Source: Burhinus oedicnemus (taxonomy: Eukaryota > Chordata > Aves > Charadriiformes > Burhinidae). Taken from it: a stretch of 64,000 nt of DNA. The DNA lies in assembly GCA_008921705.1 (NCBI GenBank), contig VFFE01007486.1:2890510-2954509 (forward strand). The letters run 5' to 3'. Position 1 is the first letter of the stretch, and every line of letters starts with the position of its first letter. This document shows, in pieces, positions 14,197 through 32,774 of the stretch. The notes under the pieces were generated by a model, which did not search any database, was not told the DNA's origin, and saw nothing but the letters and a program-made list of their open reading frames with translations. The translations under genes and the position numbers were made by a program.

Positions 14197-15933
14197 GGGT
14201 AAGCAGGTCAGTTTTGCTACAACGGAAAATGGTATTTGTTACTAACTCTGCAGTGAGTAGGGGGGGGAAAAAAAACCAACCCAAAATCTTTGGATATTTC
14301 ATTCACATCCCTTATCATTTGCCACATCTTAACTAATGGCTGTCATACAGGTAAGTACTCATTTACCTGGGTTAATAAGGTGGAAGAGCCATGAAGGGGT
14401 CCCAGCAAGGCAGAGGTAAACACTGGGAATACCGTGGAACAGCTCACATGAGCCTTCTGCAGACACCTGTGCTGGGATAAGCCATAGGGCCCCGCACAAG
14501 GTGTACATAAAGGCATATCCCTTGTTCCAGGTCAGACAGACCCAGCCTAAATTTACCCTGAACACTGTAGAGGAGCCTGAGCTGCTCTAAGGAGCTGGCT
14601 GAATATGAGAGACTTTGCCACATCAGCAAGGCGATGTTTCCAACACTTCACAGCCAAAATGAGTCCTAGCAGAATATTGCATTAATGCCGCTGACACAGA
14701 TCTTGGCTTGGTTATTTGGATGCTACGTTGTAGACGTACCCTAAAAAAACACTTCTCGCTTGCTACTTAACATGCCATCCCTCCCATCCTCACCTTGTTC
14801 TCTGTACAAACCAATTTACTGGGGCTTTTTTTATACAATAGCTAGAGTTAATTTCACCTACTGCATTTAATGTCATAGGAGTTATACGTGTAAATCCCTG
14901 TACTTAGAGATAAGATAGTCCTTTATGCCATTTTAATCAATCTTTGTCATGGGTATGTTACTTAATAGCTCTGTCTTCCTATAGAAAATGAGCAACTTAA
15001 GGGAAATGAAACTTTTCAAAGATACATTTTCCTTCTGGCAGTCTGTGAAATACACCATAATTATCCTCTTTCGATGAATAACGTTTGAAAGAAAATGAAC
15101 ATTCAGTGCACCAAAAGGTATAATACAATGACAATCTCAACTGCCTTGTAAATAAAAGGAAATTGTTTTTCTACTATGATCTATATTGCACAGAAACATA
15201 CATACATGCTTTATAAATATAAAACCAAATCAGACTATCAAGCCATTTTTCAAGGTCCTACTACTTCCTAATAACAATAAAATCAGTATTTCACAGCAAC
15301 AAGGAATTGTATTCATATTTCTAAAAGATTCAAACTGTGTCATGAATTATGGACTCCATCCCCCAGGCTGACGGGCCTACTTGTATGACTAAGGCTCCTG
15401 CTGAACACAGCACCTCTTGAGTAAAAAAGGTATCTAGAGGAAAAGAGTGCACCCTGAAGATTAGCTGCTGCTGGGGGAAAAGGGGGAAAAAGGCTTTTTA
15501 ATAGCATAATGAAATCATGACTGTCCAGCCCACATTCCCTTACTAGGAAAACTGTGCTATCTTTAATAGCTTGATAAAATGAACATTTGCCTTTCAGACC
15601 TTACATGGGTGCAATGCACAATTTAACTAAGTGGCCAGGACAAAGTGCCATTTACCCATCTTTCCAGTAAACGTGTACATGCAGTTAAAAATAAGAAGCC
15701 ATAGCCACACAATCTTCAGTAGCTAATATGGGACAAAGGCATACGAATACCAACCCATCCCTCATAAACTCATCCAAAATCTAGGTTCTGAGTTTGGAAG
15801 ATTATTACCAGTGCCATCACTTTGTCATGTTGAGTACCTCAGCACCTTTCTCACCTCTACACCGTGTCTAAACTCACAACCCATTGCTTAAAGGAAAATA
15901 AAAGAAGTGGAAATTTGTTAATGTGGAAAAACT

Positions 15934-16850
15934 GTGACATTTATTTCTTCCTTCCTTCCCCCCGCAAATCACTGCCTCCACAGAGATAAGATACTGCGCT
16001 CTGTTCCACAGTTTCTCAAAGAACCACTAAAAACTGGGAACTACTACACTCGTAGAAGCAACTTCTCAGTTGCATCCTGCCTTAGGCGAGTCCTGGATTT
16101 GCAGGAACAGGTGCTTCCACAGGGGCAAATTGGCAAGGGTCCTTTGCCCTTGTTGAATTTGCAACCTCCCCACAGCCAGAGATCAACACCTCACGCACTG
16201 ATGAGCTACACCATGCAGCTGCCCTCAGTGAGAGAGCAGCTCCCACCGCCTATTCAGCTCTTGCTTGAGACATGGAGCAAAATGCCTGGTGCGGTGGCCA
16301 ACTACTGCTGTTCAGCAGGTAGAAGAGGCAATGCACAATGGCTGAGTGCTGCAACGCAGATGCACGCAAAGGAAATGGGATATTCAGCATCCCGTTCACA
16401 TTTTTAAAAAGTGGCAAAATAATGCAGTCCAGATGAAAGAGGGGCAGCATATAACACCACTGAACGCTACTCTTTCCCAGCACTGCCCATACTATAATCC
16501 CACAAACAGGGGTTCCTCGGCTCAAGTCCCCAGCACTTGGAAACTATACTCCAAGCAGAGTTTGCATACACTAGAAAGACAGATCTTCTGCCACGGTCCT
16601 TTCTGCTCAGTAGCTTAATGACTGCAGTGTTTGTGGAAGACGTGGGACACATCCACACCAGATGCGTAGAAGACAGCATGATTCAGCTCAACAAGGCTTA
16701 CCTGGCAGAGTGGTACCTGGTTCCCATTCCTGCTCAAAGCACTGTTCATGTATTTAATGAGCTATTGCCAGATGCAGCACATACAGAAATTCATCTCATC
16801 TCCAGTCAGCTGGAAGTGAGGTGTCCAACCTGGCCTACTACTTAGGCTCC
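15934..16850. other. GC-richer block with overlapping ORFs on both strands, not recognised
   Basis: This stretch is clearly richer in G and C than its surroundings. It carries plus-strand ORFs of 157, 90 and 102 codons (15934..16407, 16346..16618, 16537..16845) and minus-strand ORFs of 91 and 70 codons. None shows a known domain, and the overlap of frames on both strands suggests fewer stop codons because of base composition. It could be an unrecognised old repeat or a non-coding RNA exon. I see no clear splice or polyA arrangement. Confidence 0.35.
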
Positions 16851-19800
16851 ACTTACGATAAATGGAGAGAGAGTTACCTCCAGCAAGCATTTTATTGTGC
16901 CTACCTTAGACCCTTATGTGAGCATGGGATAAACACTTTTCTTGAGATGACTCTATCTATACCGGCTATAGGGTAGATTTTTAGACACTGAAATTAACGG
17001 CACCCTAATCCTCACAAGGATTTGGTTTACTGTAAAGAACACACACACATAATGGTAACAAGATATTCCACACAGAAATACGTGAAGTTTAGGTTAAAGC
17101 TTCAATTTATGCTTTAAAATGTTCAGAATAGCTATGGTGCATGCTTAGACAGGAAAAAAAAAGTTTGAATAAATTTAGGATATTTTTTCTAATGTTTAAA
17201 CTTTGAAGATGTATCTGGATGAGAAGGGTTAACTTTGCTATTTATTTAGGGGATTTTTCTGCCTTCCTAGTTTCAATCAAGCACAGAAAATAAAGTGCCA
17301 AAACCCATGAAAAATGCTGCTATTTTCAGAGCAATTAAACAAAATATAGGAAAGAAATGAAAATTTCATACAAGGATAATTTTGTGTTATTTTCCAACTA
17401 AAGATATTCAGGTATATAACTAAATTAAGTGCATTTGTGAGACAAACATTCAAAGCATTTTAGATTCATGTAACACTATAACTCATTGTGTGTATGGTTC
17501 CTAAATTTATACCCTAGAAATAAGTTCCACATGAGTTTTATAGTAGGTGACATTGAAATAATACTGGATTCTTCTCTTGAACTTCGTACGCTTAATGCTC
17601 TGACCATATCTTATCAGTGTTTAGTCCTATTTAAATGGGCAGACAAGGATGCATATGAATCCTCCTTCCTCTTTACCTTTTTTTTAGGAACTGAGACACA
17701 TTATCTGCCATAACCCTTTTAAATTTAAGTTATTTTACTGCTTATTAAGGAAACTTGGTTTCTTCTTTTTTCTGTTTTTTGTGTTAGGCAAGTTGCAGAT
17801 CTTCTTGGGTTGTTTTCATTAGGAAAATAACATCAATGTTGGATTTTCATTCTTCATACTTCTTCCTTACCATTACAGACAAAAGATCTTCTTCCTTAAA
17901 TATAGGAAGACTGGAACAGAAGGCAGTCTCTTTGCTTATCTAACAGTTTTATCATCAGAATTTGGCTGAGAAAGCTGTCTTTCTCTTCACTTTTTCTAAG
18001 AAATGCATCAACAGAATTTCTATTTCTGTGTTCGGTGCTTCCTCTTCTCCAAGTTCACTGTTCTTTTTCTGTTATTTTTTCACAGAAATATAAACCTTTA
18101 TGCATATTACCCTGCGAGGTATTTCCAATGTATATGCCCTGCTTGTATCTTTGTTTTGGATAAAGACATATACCTCAGTTTGTGAAGGGGCTTCCTGAAA
18201 AAGGACCATAAACCGTTTGCAAGCTATCTCAAATGCAAGAAGGTGTTTATACATCCCTGTTATCTGTTCCAGTGAGTTTGAGCCTAGCTCAGAATAGCTT
18301 TTACTTATTATTTCCTTTGACGTTTAACTGATTTAGTCACCGGTTTTCTTTAGTTATGCATATTTCTGCTTCCTTGAATTCTGAATACCAAATCTATTAC
18401 CTCAAGTTCTTAAGCAGATATTATGATCAACTTAAGTTAATTTACCTTTTTCTTTCTTCTTTCTCTAAAGTAACACAATTAACCTACAACACTAATTACC
18501 AAAATTGGTAGAACTTGATTATAACACTACTATTTGCTTTCATCAAACTATATACCTAGTTAGGACTGTTGAGGTAGCAATTAAATTATTTTACTTAGAC
18601 ATTCTGTTTAAACAACATTGTTCATCTAAGTTGAATGTCTTAACATAGACCAGCTATTAAATCACTGTAATTAGTTATTTTTCTCTGTGTTAGTGTGTTA
18701 ATGGCTATGTTGCCCAAAACTGTCTAAACAAGATACAAAATAAGGGCGATTACCTTATCTAGCCATTACATTATCCATAGCATTTAATAAAAATATTATT
18801 ATAGAGAGTTCATTATACATGTCTTGTACCATGTCATAAATAACCTAAAGTTTACCAATACTGAATAGACACTGTGTATATTCAGTGTATATAGCATATT
18901 TACTCTGTATATAGAACACAGTTTCTAACTTTTTCAACTTATGAAATTAATTCATATTTAGAGATCTCAAAATTCATAATGTGTCAAAATTTTAAGTTTA
19001 GAGAATTATAAATGGCAGGGAGAAGTCACCTGGCCAGAGTGTAGTTAATGAAAGACCTCCATAAATTAAATTAGTCTGCTAGCCCACAAAGTTTGTAAGT
19101 TGTTTAGAGAACTCTTGTCAGGAATCCCCTGGCTATAGGGAAGCTTGGGATAAGATTCTCCCCCTCCCCCGCAGAGTGGAATTCGACACCTAATAAGAAA
19201 GGTATTTTCTTCTCTCTTACTATGTGTAGATATTTTGAAGTGTTTTAAGAGCTTCACAGTCTCTGCATGTCCCCTACTTTTAACCATCTGTATACACATT
19301 ATTCTATTTCCAAAACTTCTGCATTTCCATTCAGAACGTCATAATGCAGTTATTATCAGAGATTTCCACATGGAGGTATTGAATCATATTGGCAAGCTTG
19401 GTTTATGCCGAGGTGCCGTGACACGAATGCTCATTGTCTTCAATTAGTCTAGTAGTCTGGCATGTTGCTGAGAAATAGCACACTGCAGCGCTTTTAACAA
19501 GCTGCGTAGATCAACCGGCTAAATACTTGGTTAAATATCAGTGTGCCTGGTGGTATACAAAATAAATAGGAAGACAGTATTGCACTGAAATATTTATAGT
19601 CTAAAGGTTTCACCCATTAATAGTTCATAGATACTGTCTTCAAGAATGAGTCCACTGAGGTGACTGGAACTACTCGTGCAAAAACAAGTTACGTATATGT
19701 TTGCAATAAAGTCTTCAGAGACTTCAAACTTTAGAAAAGACCCCATTTCAGAACAGGGCTCTAACTGAACTTCAGCAATGAAAGCAAAACAAAGCATAAC

Positions 19801-20978
19801 AACATCCACTCCAAAGGAATGTTACTCCACTCAGCAAAAAGTGTACTGGAGAGATTTTCAAAAGAATGGTTTCCTTTTTGTCACAAAAGGTTTCAATATT
19901 TTATTTAGTATCTCTGTAAGGAAAAAAATTTTGTTGTTTAACTCTTAACATAAGTGGTATATATTTCATGTAAGATATGTTGTCATGATTCAACTTATGT
20001 TTTGGATGTAATTTCCAAACAACAAGTAGCTCAGTTATTTACATTTATGTTTCTCAACTCATACTTTAGTTTCTATGCAGTATGTTCATCTTTTTAAAGC
20101 ACCGATTTTTGGCATTTATCAATATCTGTGTATATCCAAACAAAAATCCTGTCTAAATAATGTTCAAGGATAGTTCACGGTTACATCTAAAATCTGTACT
20201 TCGAAAAAAATTGATTGTGGATAGATATTTCACAGATATGTACATACTAGAAGATTTTAAAACAAAACAACAAATGGAAACATTGCACGTGTCAGATTCA
20301 TAAAGTCAAAATACTAATCAAATCACCTACTTTCACGAATTTTCATATATATCTGTAGTTATATTTTTTCTTAATGCATTGATTTTGTGCAATACAAATG
20401 ATAATGATACATTAGAAATGAAAATGAAATTAAAATAGAAAAAAATAATCTGATTTTTACTCTAATAATGTTTGTGGAAAGACCCTCTATATTTCTGCAC
20501 AGGAGCTGAAACGAAAACTGTAGTATTTTTCTCCATTAACAAAGAATAGGATATTTAGTACATTACAGCTAAATAAGGTTTTCTTTCCAATGAGTTATAA
20601 GTTAATCAGACAAATATCTTTTCACGTATGTTTTATATAGAAATATCAGAGCCGGTTACTAGTTAGACAGAAATATATGATACACACACAGACACACATA
20701 CCTGTATGCTCTAAGTGCCAAATTGTGCTCTTTAGCGTACACGCACAACTCCTAATGAGATAAGCAGGGAATGTACTTAAGTAGCGCACATTTTAAATCG
20801 CTACATTGCAATGTATTGTGCATATAATCAGATTGTTTTCCAAGCAGGTGTCCATTTGATTACTTCAAGTCCTAATTGTAGTCTGGCTATTGAGTATGCA
20901 GAGGTGGATAATGGGAAGGGCAAAGAAAATACATGTCTTTTTGCGTCAACAGGTGACAATAGTAAATAGGGGAGGGGG

Positions 20979-21002
20979 AAAAAAAAAAAAAAAAAAAAAA
21001 AA
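20979..21002. repeat. Poly-A run (24 A)
   Basis: This is a pure run of 24 A, preceded by GGGGAGGGGG and followed by GAGGAGAG. There is no recognisable retroposed sequence on its 5' side, so it may be a slippage-grown tract or the tail of an unrecognised insertion. Confidence 0.95.
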
Positions 21003-23993
21003 GAGGAGAGTAGGCTCAGAGGAATATACCTTCCCTGAATTGTACAGATACATAATAAAGAAAAAAGATTTGGCAGAAGTTTGACCCTTTTTCCTGCGGT
21101 GACGATCATGCTGCATGTGCGTGGCTCGTGTTAGGTGATACACACAAGAGCAGGGGGAGGACAGCAGCAGGACCTCACAGAGGTTTCTTCTTCTTTGGAA
21201 GTTCTCAAAGTCCTGCTGGGGCTGTTCCAAGAGGAGCAACACAACGCGCTGAGGGGCAACAAGCTACCCAGAGTGAGGAGACAGCTTTCACTAGTCCATG
21301 CAAGTATCCCACTTAAGGGCTCAGACTTTGAATACTAAACTTCAATTCATGTATTTATGGTCAAGTCATAAACCCATAAAATCAGAGAGACAACAAGAAC
21401 ACCGATTGATATATAGTTAAAAAAACCCCCACAGTTGCACCGTAACTGAAGAAGACTAAAACTAAATGTGCATGCCACTCAGAAGTCCCATATAAGAGTA
21501 GATAAAAAAAGCCAAACCAACAGACCAACAAAAATCCAAAACTCAGCACCAAAACCTGATATATATATATCCATATGAAAAGATGAGGATGCTTGATTAC
21601 TGTCTCCTAGGAAGCGCAGTGTTTAGCTGTCAAGTGATTAGGTGCTTTATTTGGACATAAAACAAACTGAAAGGATATTTATTCAGAATAAGTAAATAAA
21701 TAAACAGAAGTAACAAGGAGGTATGTTTTTACCATGGTTCTCAATACCGCAGTACCTATTTCTGCACCAGGTATTAACATTTTGTAAAATGTTTTCTTCA
21801 AACTAAAAAGTACAATCCAAGCATACTTAAGAAAATAATTAGCTAGACAATATGGGGCTCTCAAATACGCTGGTACAAAGCCAGCAAAGGAATCATAGTG
21901 TTTCAGAAGTGACAGGCAGTCAGTTATTTCTGCAGTGGGTAGACTTAGATTTATCAAAACTATTTGAGAAGCCTAGACATAAAATTGATTTAATTCCATT
22001 ATTCAGCAATAATCTTGAATACTGAGATGAAGAAGCACATTCTAACCTGGGAACCTATCTTAGCTAGCAAAATTGACTGTTCCTTGCAGCATAAAATACA
22101 GCAAACCAGTCGGTTCTCAAATGTTCACATAACGTTCATTTTGAAGTTTTACTTTGAGTTGTGTTAACCTGAACACCCGTTTGCAGTCAGAGTATGTGCC
22201 TCCCTCCATTTAAAAGGAATCCTGTTTGCATGCCCAAGACTGCTCAGTGTTGCAAACTGGACTGCAATAAACATGGACAACTCGGAAATCCAAGACGCAT
22301 ATTCCTGTTAAGCACTAAAATGCTACTGTAGATGCAACCACTAATACTGTCCATGTACTTAGTGACGAGATAGAGGTGCTCTAGCTTGTGATATTGAGAA
22401 GTCAATCTCTGCTTTGAAATTGCCTTTTGCTTGAAGCTACTTCCACCCACAGTGCTTATAAAGTGATTAGAATCTAAGTTATGAGACTAGTTTTTCTCAA
22501 TTAAGGTGCTTAATGCCTGCATTATGAACACTTCAATAGATAATGTAGGATCTTCTGTTCAGTCTTTAATATTTTTATTATTATTTTATTTTTTCCTGTC
22601 CAGGAAAATGGAAATGGAGCGTAATGATGCCCTTCTAATACACAAAAAATAGTCAGTAGTTTGAAATCACTGTTACATATGTATCAAATACATACATAAC
22701 TTCAACAATTAATGAGGTTACAACATCTTGTTTCACTACTATTAAAATTAAAACTATTAAAATTTTGGCAAGCCCATTACCCAATAGTCTGCCTCCATCT
22801 CTTAAACATCAGGACATAATACAGAAATTGTAGCTTACGCAGAAGCTTGGCAGCTGATAAGACTTCAGCTGACAGAGTGTATTGGTGAGTTACTTTAAGA
22901 TACTGAGAATATATGTCAAATTGCTAAAACACACAGAAATTTTGGGTCCTAGTACCTATTGCAACCTCCAAGCCATAGAAAACTAATTTATTCCTAAACT
23001 TTTGCCTCCCAGATAAATTAGCTGGATTAAAACTACAACACATATTAATTAACTAAGATATAACTAGTGACTTAAAAATTACTCCTGATGAAATGTAAAA
23101 AATAGGATATCCAAAACTCATAAAAGGATCACAATAACATCAGACAGTTATAGTCCTGATATTTATTCAGTCTGAATAAGGAGGAGAAGCAGGAAGATAT
23201 TCTGAAGCAGGAGATACTCCTCCACAGGAGAAAAAGAGCAGGGGACGGGGGAAGTTTTCAAAGTCTGGTCTGTTCAGCCCTTGGTGTGAGCAGAACAATG
23301 TTTTATGATCACTAGAACTTATGATACGCAGCGATGCGTTACAACCCATGGTATTCAGACTCTACCAAGTAGAATAGAGAGTACTATTTACTGTAGGTTT
23401 TCTCAAAAGTTATGATTAATAAAAGATTTTACAGAGCAAATGCATCTAATCACCAGGAAAGTATATGAGCCCTGAAAGGACAGATCACGCCCATGCAAGC
23501 AAGCTACAGCATATGCATTCAAGGACTGCATACAGCATCACAGTATAGTAACAAAAAATGTATAGACAGATTGCTCTTGTTACTCGGAAGTAATTTTCCA
23601 CAGCTTCTGGCCAAAGTTTGTTAGAAACAGGGAAAGATTATCCCCAAGTTTTATGCACGCTGACATTAAGAAGCATCATAAATGCTCAGTAAGCATTTTC
23701 TGACTCCAAAAACTCCAGGTACTTCTAGACTGAATATCGTAGTAGCAAACAGTGCCACATGGTGTGCTTAGTCTGCTTAACAGGTAACATCCAGGGCAGG
23801 TTTGCAAGTATATAGACTTTGATTGTCAGCACGTCTTTGTTTATGCCTTTGCTCCAGTGCTTCCCATCAGAAAAGCTAAATGCACAAGAAAAGAAATAGC
23901 TAAGAACTGTCTATCCTTTTTCTTGACAAGAGGCAATACAAGGGCAATTATACTGTATGGAGTCAGCTAGCCTATATTAATCTCTAAGCTTAC

Positions 23994-24189
23994 CTTGGCA
24001 CACAAACTTCAATTCCTTGGCATCTGTGACAGTGGTTCTTTTATCTGACCTCTTCTTTTCTGTCCGACGGTGGCTACGCCTTTTCTTTGTCTCTCCCCAA
24101 AGATTCGATCCACCGTGCATGCTTGGGATGTTCAGAATGGCAATTCCTTCCAGAGAAATATTGATTAAGTCTAGCTGAATTCCATCACA
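23994..24189 (-). CDS. DGKB: DGKB internal exon: accessory domain with [13 protein letters not shown] motif and basic loop
   Basis: This is an internal coding exon of 196 nt on the minus strand, giving 65 codons plus one base. The acceptor is TTTGCTAATCAG after a long T-rich tract; the donor is CCAAG|GTAAGC, with GT at 23993-23992. It starts in phase 0 and continues directly from the exon at 29787. Residues 13-33 hold [20 protein letters not shown], the hallmark of the diacylglycerol kinase accessory domain. Residues 35-51 form a strongly basic stretch ([17 protein letters not shown], 11 K/R out of 17). The exon ends near TDAKELKF, and the final G should complete the next codon. The basic loop and the SMHGG wording favour the beta isoform; in my memory the alpha and gamma paralogues differ here. 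The protein makes phosphatidic acid from diacylglycerol and so ends DAG signalling. No stop, frameshift or splice defect is seen, so this is probably a working gene. The next downstream exon was looked for below 23993 and not found. Confidence 0.93.
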
Positions 24190-29918
<5,729 letters not shown>

Positions 29919-32751
29919 TCACTATCAATATGTGACAAAAGTGATCATCCTGTCTTCCATTATAAGTAATGGTAAAGGCTTGGGAACATGTGACATCCCA
30001 TTTGAAATAGATGAGCTCATAATTTTCAAAGCTTAAATGTTGGTGTCAAGTTGTATGATATCCCCTAAAGGGATAACAGGAATGTGTTGAACTGACAGGT
30101 TCAAATGTACCTTTGACTTTTCTTTTTCACTGACTATCAGAATATTTTTTGTCACTTAACCAGTGACATGCCTCAGAAAAATGTATCGATTTTATTTCAT
30201 GTCTTACACCTACTATACAATTTCTGATTCATGGTTAAAATCTCTATTCCACGGAGTACTAGAATGTGCAAGCAGGGCACTCCCATCATGAAGAAGAGCC
30301 AAGACAAAAACGTAGCTTGCCTTAAGTTAGCTAAAGGTAAAGGTAAAAGCTTATTGTTCATGATGACAGATGAGATATTGGAAGAAAATAAAAATTCCAA
30401 CTCTAACAATCTTTAGATGTTTTGCAGTAGGAGAGCTGTATTACCAGGTAATTAACTCATAGACACATTTTAAATGGGTGATGGGACCTGCATCTTGAAG
30501 TTCATTAACAGATTCTACAGAAAAATAAAACTGGATATAAATGCTAGTAAATTGCTTAGTTTATCATGCCAGCAGGCAGAGATTACACTTTTTTTCTTCT
30601 TAAATACATAAAGACTGCACTTCTGTTTTACCAGATTTATTGCATACTGTTAAATACAATCAGGACACCAGCAGTACCATTTCAAATAAGTATGTGCAAT
30701 TTTGTTTAACTCTCATGAGTAATTATTATTCTGTAACAAAACAAGAAGCTAAACTGAAAAAAAAAGACACCGAATTCATTATTCACACTTAGGAATCAGA
30801 TTTTGAACACAGTTCATCCGCTTATATAAACTGTTTTCTGACACAGACACAGCACAGTGTGCTTGGAACTTGAAAATGGGTTTGCATGAGCTAGAAGTGG
30901 AGAAGAGTGAAACGCAGATGTCAATGACTGTCAAACATGCCAGCAAAAGTACAAATCCTACCCTTGGTACTTATTTCAAATTACACATCAATGTCTACTT
31001 AGTGGCTCTTCAAGCCCACTCAATAGCTTTTAAAGTCACAAAGGGAGAAGGGGCACTAGAGTACTGTCCATTCCCAAAAACCTGCGGGCATGCGAGCCAG
31101 CAGTTCCTGGTGCAGTACCAGAGGTGTGTAAGGATGTCCAACCCGGCAGCCCGCATGGGGCGGGGAACAGAAGAATAATAAGAGAGAAACTGACACATTT
31201 CTGAAGAAAAAGTTACAGGCATTTCCAAAGGTTTTTGCACACAAAATCTGAAAATGTTTCAAAACTGGTTTTGAGAACTGTTCTAGGGATAAATGGCAAA
31301 TTCTCAAAAGAGCTCCAACAACCAGAAGGGCTTAGACCAGATTCAGCTTCCAGACTCCGAGAGTCTGTGAATGGAAGTGATCTGATGTACATTCCTTCTA
31401 TACCTGCAGATTAGTTAGCACACTGACATGCTGACCTGGGATCAACTACTCTATTTATGCCAATGTATATGACGATATGTAGAGTCCTTTAACTTCCAAA
31501 CAAGTTTGAATAAAGTATTGAATTCCTGTTGGGTCCCTCTGGAAAATCTGGATGTAGCTATTTTCCTGCTACTTTCTACACAGGGACAATGAATAACGAA
31601 ACAATAAAAAAACCCCACTGATATAAGTATTCAGAAAAACACTTTGTCATTTCTTGTGATCTTATTATTGAGTAAGAGTAACAAGCCTTTGCCACCTTCT
31701 CCTTTGAGAGCCTTTCCTCTTGCTATTCAGTTATTTTTACCTCAAATGAAGCATCTTTTTCTTTATTGAAAAGCCTGCTTTAAATTGACTTCTTAGCACT
31801 GTATATAATAAACTCTTTGACTTGCACAAAGATGAAATAGATAGATGTATTTTAGAGTCATTCAGAATATATTGTGTCACATTCATGTATTTTGAGTTCA
31901 GCAAAACAAAACCCAGTCTTGTCAGTGCACTCAAGGTTTACTAGAACATTTAGGTTTCTAAATCAAAACCTTGTAGAATTACATGACAGAAGATTAAGTA
32001 CATTTATCAGGTGAGGTTTTGATGGTAGACGTGCTTCTTGACATTGTAATATACCCTATGAGATTCTATGAGGCCAAAAAAGGTAGTCTTGTGAGCCTGT
32101 CCTCCTTTTCCTAGTTTACTATATCTGTTTCTAAGGATAGAAAGACAACCTACTTGACAGCTTTTCCAGCACAAAGATAGATGTCGATGATACAAATAAT
32201 TTTATTCTTATTTTCAAAAGGATTTACCAACTCCCTTTACCAGCCATGAAATAGATTAGATTGCATGTTATTATCCAAATGCACTATATTTTTTATTGAA
32301 CAGAAAACTTACGTGCACCAAAGTTAAATGCAAAGAAATCAAGACAAATTGTACTAAAATTTCCATAAGCAAGACCACTCTTATCATTATAGTAAATCTT
32401 GTAATTTTTCTAACAAAAAAAATCTAAATTCCTATCTTCTACTTGCATTCCTCTTTCAAACTGGTGAAGTTTATCTGCTTATCAAGACAGCAGCAAATAG
32501 TAGAAGAGTCCATTTAGAAGATTAATGAACTCTCATGGCCATTCTAATTTCTTTCACAATGGTATAAGTAAATTTTAGACTGGTAAACAAATACATATTT
32601 AATGACAATTTTGCAGCATTAAAACTGTAAGAAACTGACTCACAGGCTGCTGTCATGTCTACTTTATCTCTCTCCTAGAGGAACTGATAATTTAGACTTG
32701 TTCCAATTTTTAATAAGAGATGACCAAAACAAAGATGAAGTCTGTTTCAGT

Positions 32752-32774
32752 AAAAAAAAAAAAAAAAAAAAAAA
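32752..32774. repeat. Poly-A run (23 A)
   Basis: This is a pure run of 23 A followed by GGTTAC. No source gene or SINE body is recognised upstream. Confidence 0.95.

Larger units (their letters stand above)
1..23993 (-). other. DGKB: DGKB intron, 3' side, continuing beyond the left window edge
   Basis: This is non-coding DNA downstream of the donor at 23993. I looked for the expected continuation of the kinase accessory domain (a DLSDQLLEVVGLEGAME-like peptide) on the minus strand and did not see it. ORFs here are short and overlapping, without family signatures; the longest is 157 codons at 15934..16407. Recognised contents are a possible LTR relic near 2.3-2.76 kb, a CR1 tail at 10.1 kb, low-complexity tracts, the assembly gap, and weak relics of old repeats near 4.5, 4.7, 7.7 and 20.7 kb. 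The rest is AT-rich unique sequence in which I see nothing. Confidence 0.8.

Noticed and set aside
13977..14336. Plus-strand ORF of 119 codons rich in K, N and P
   Set aside because: It translates a C/A simple repeat and crosses the assembly gap.
20890..21242. ORFs with poly-lysine or poly-phenylalanine runs
   Set aside because: They read through the 24-A tract in different frames.
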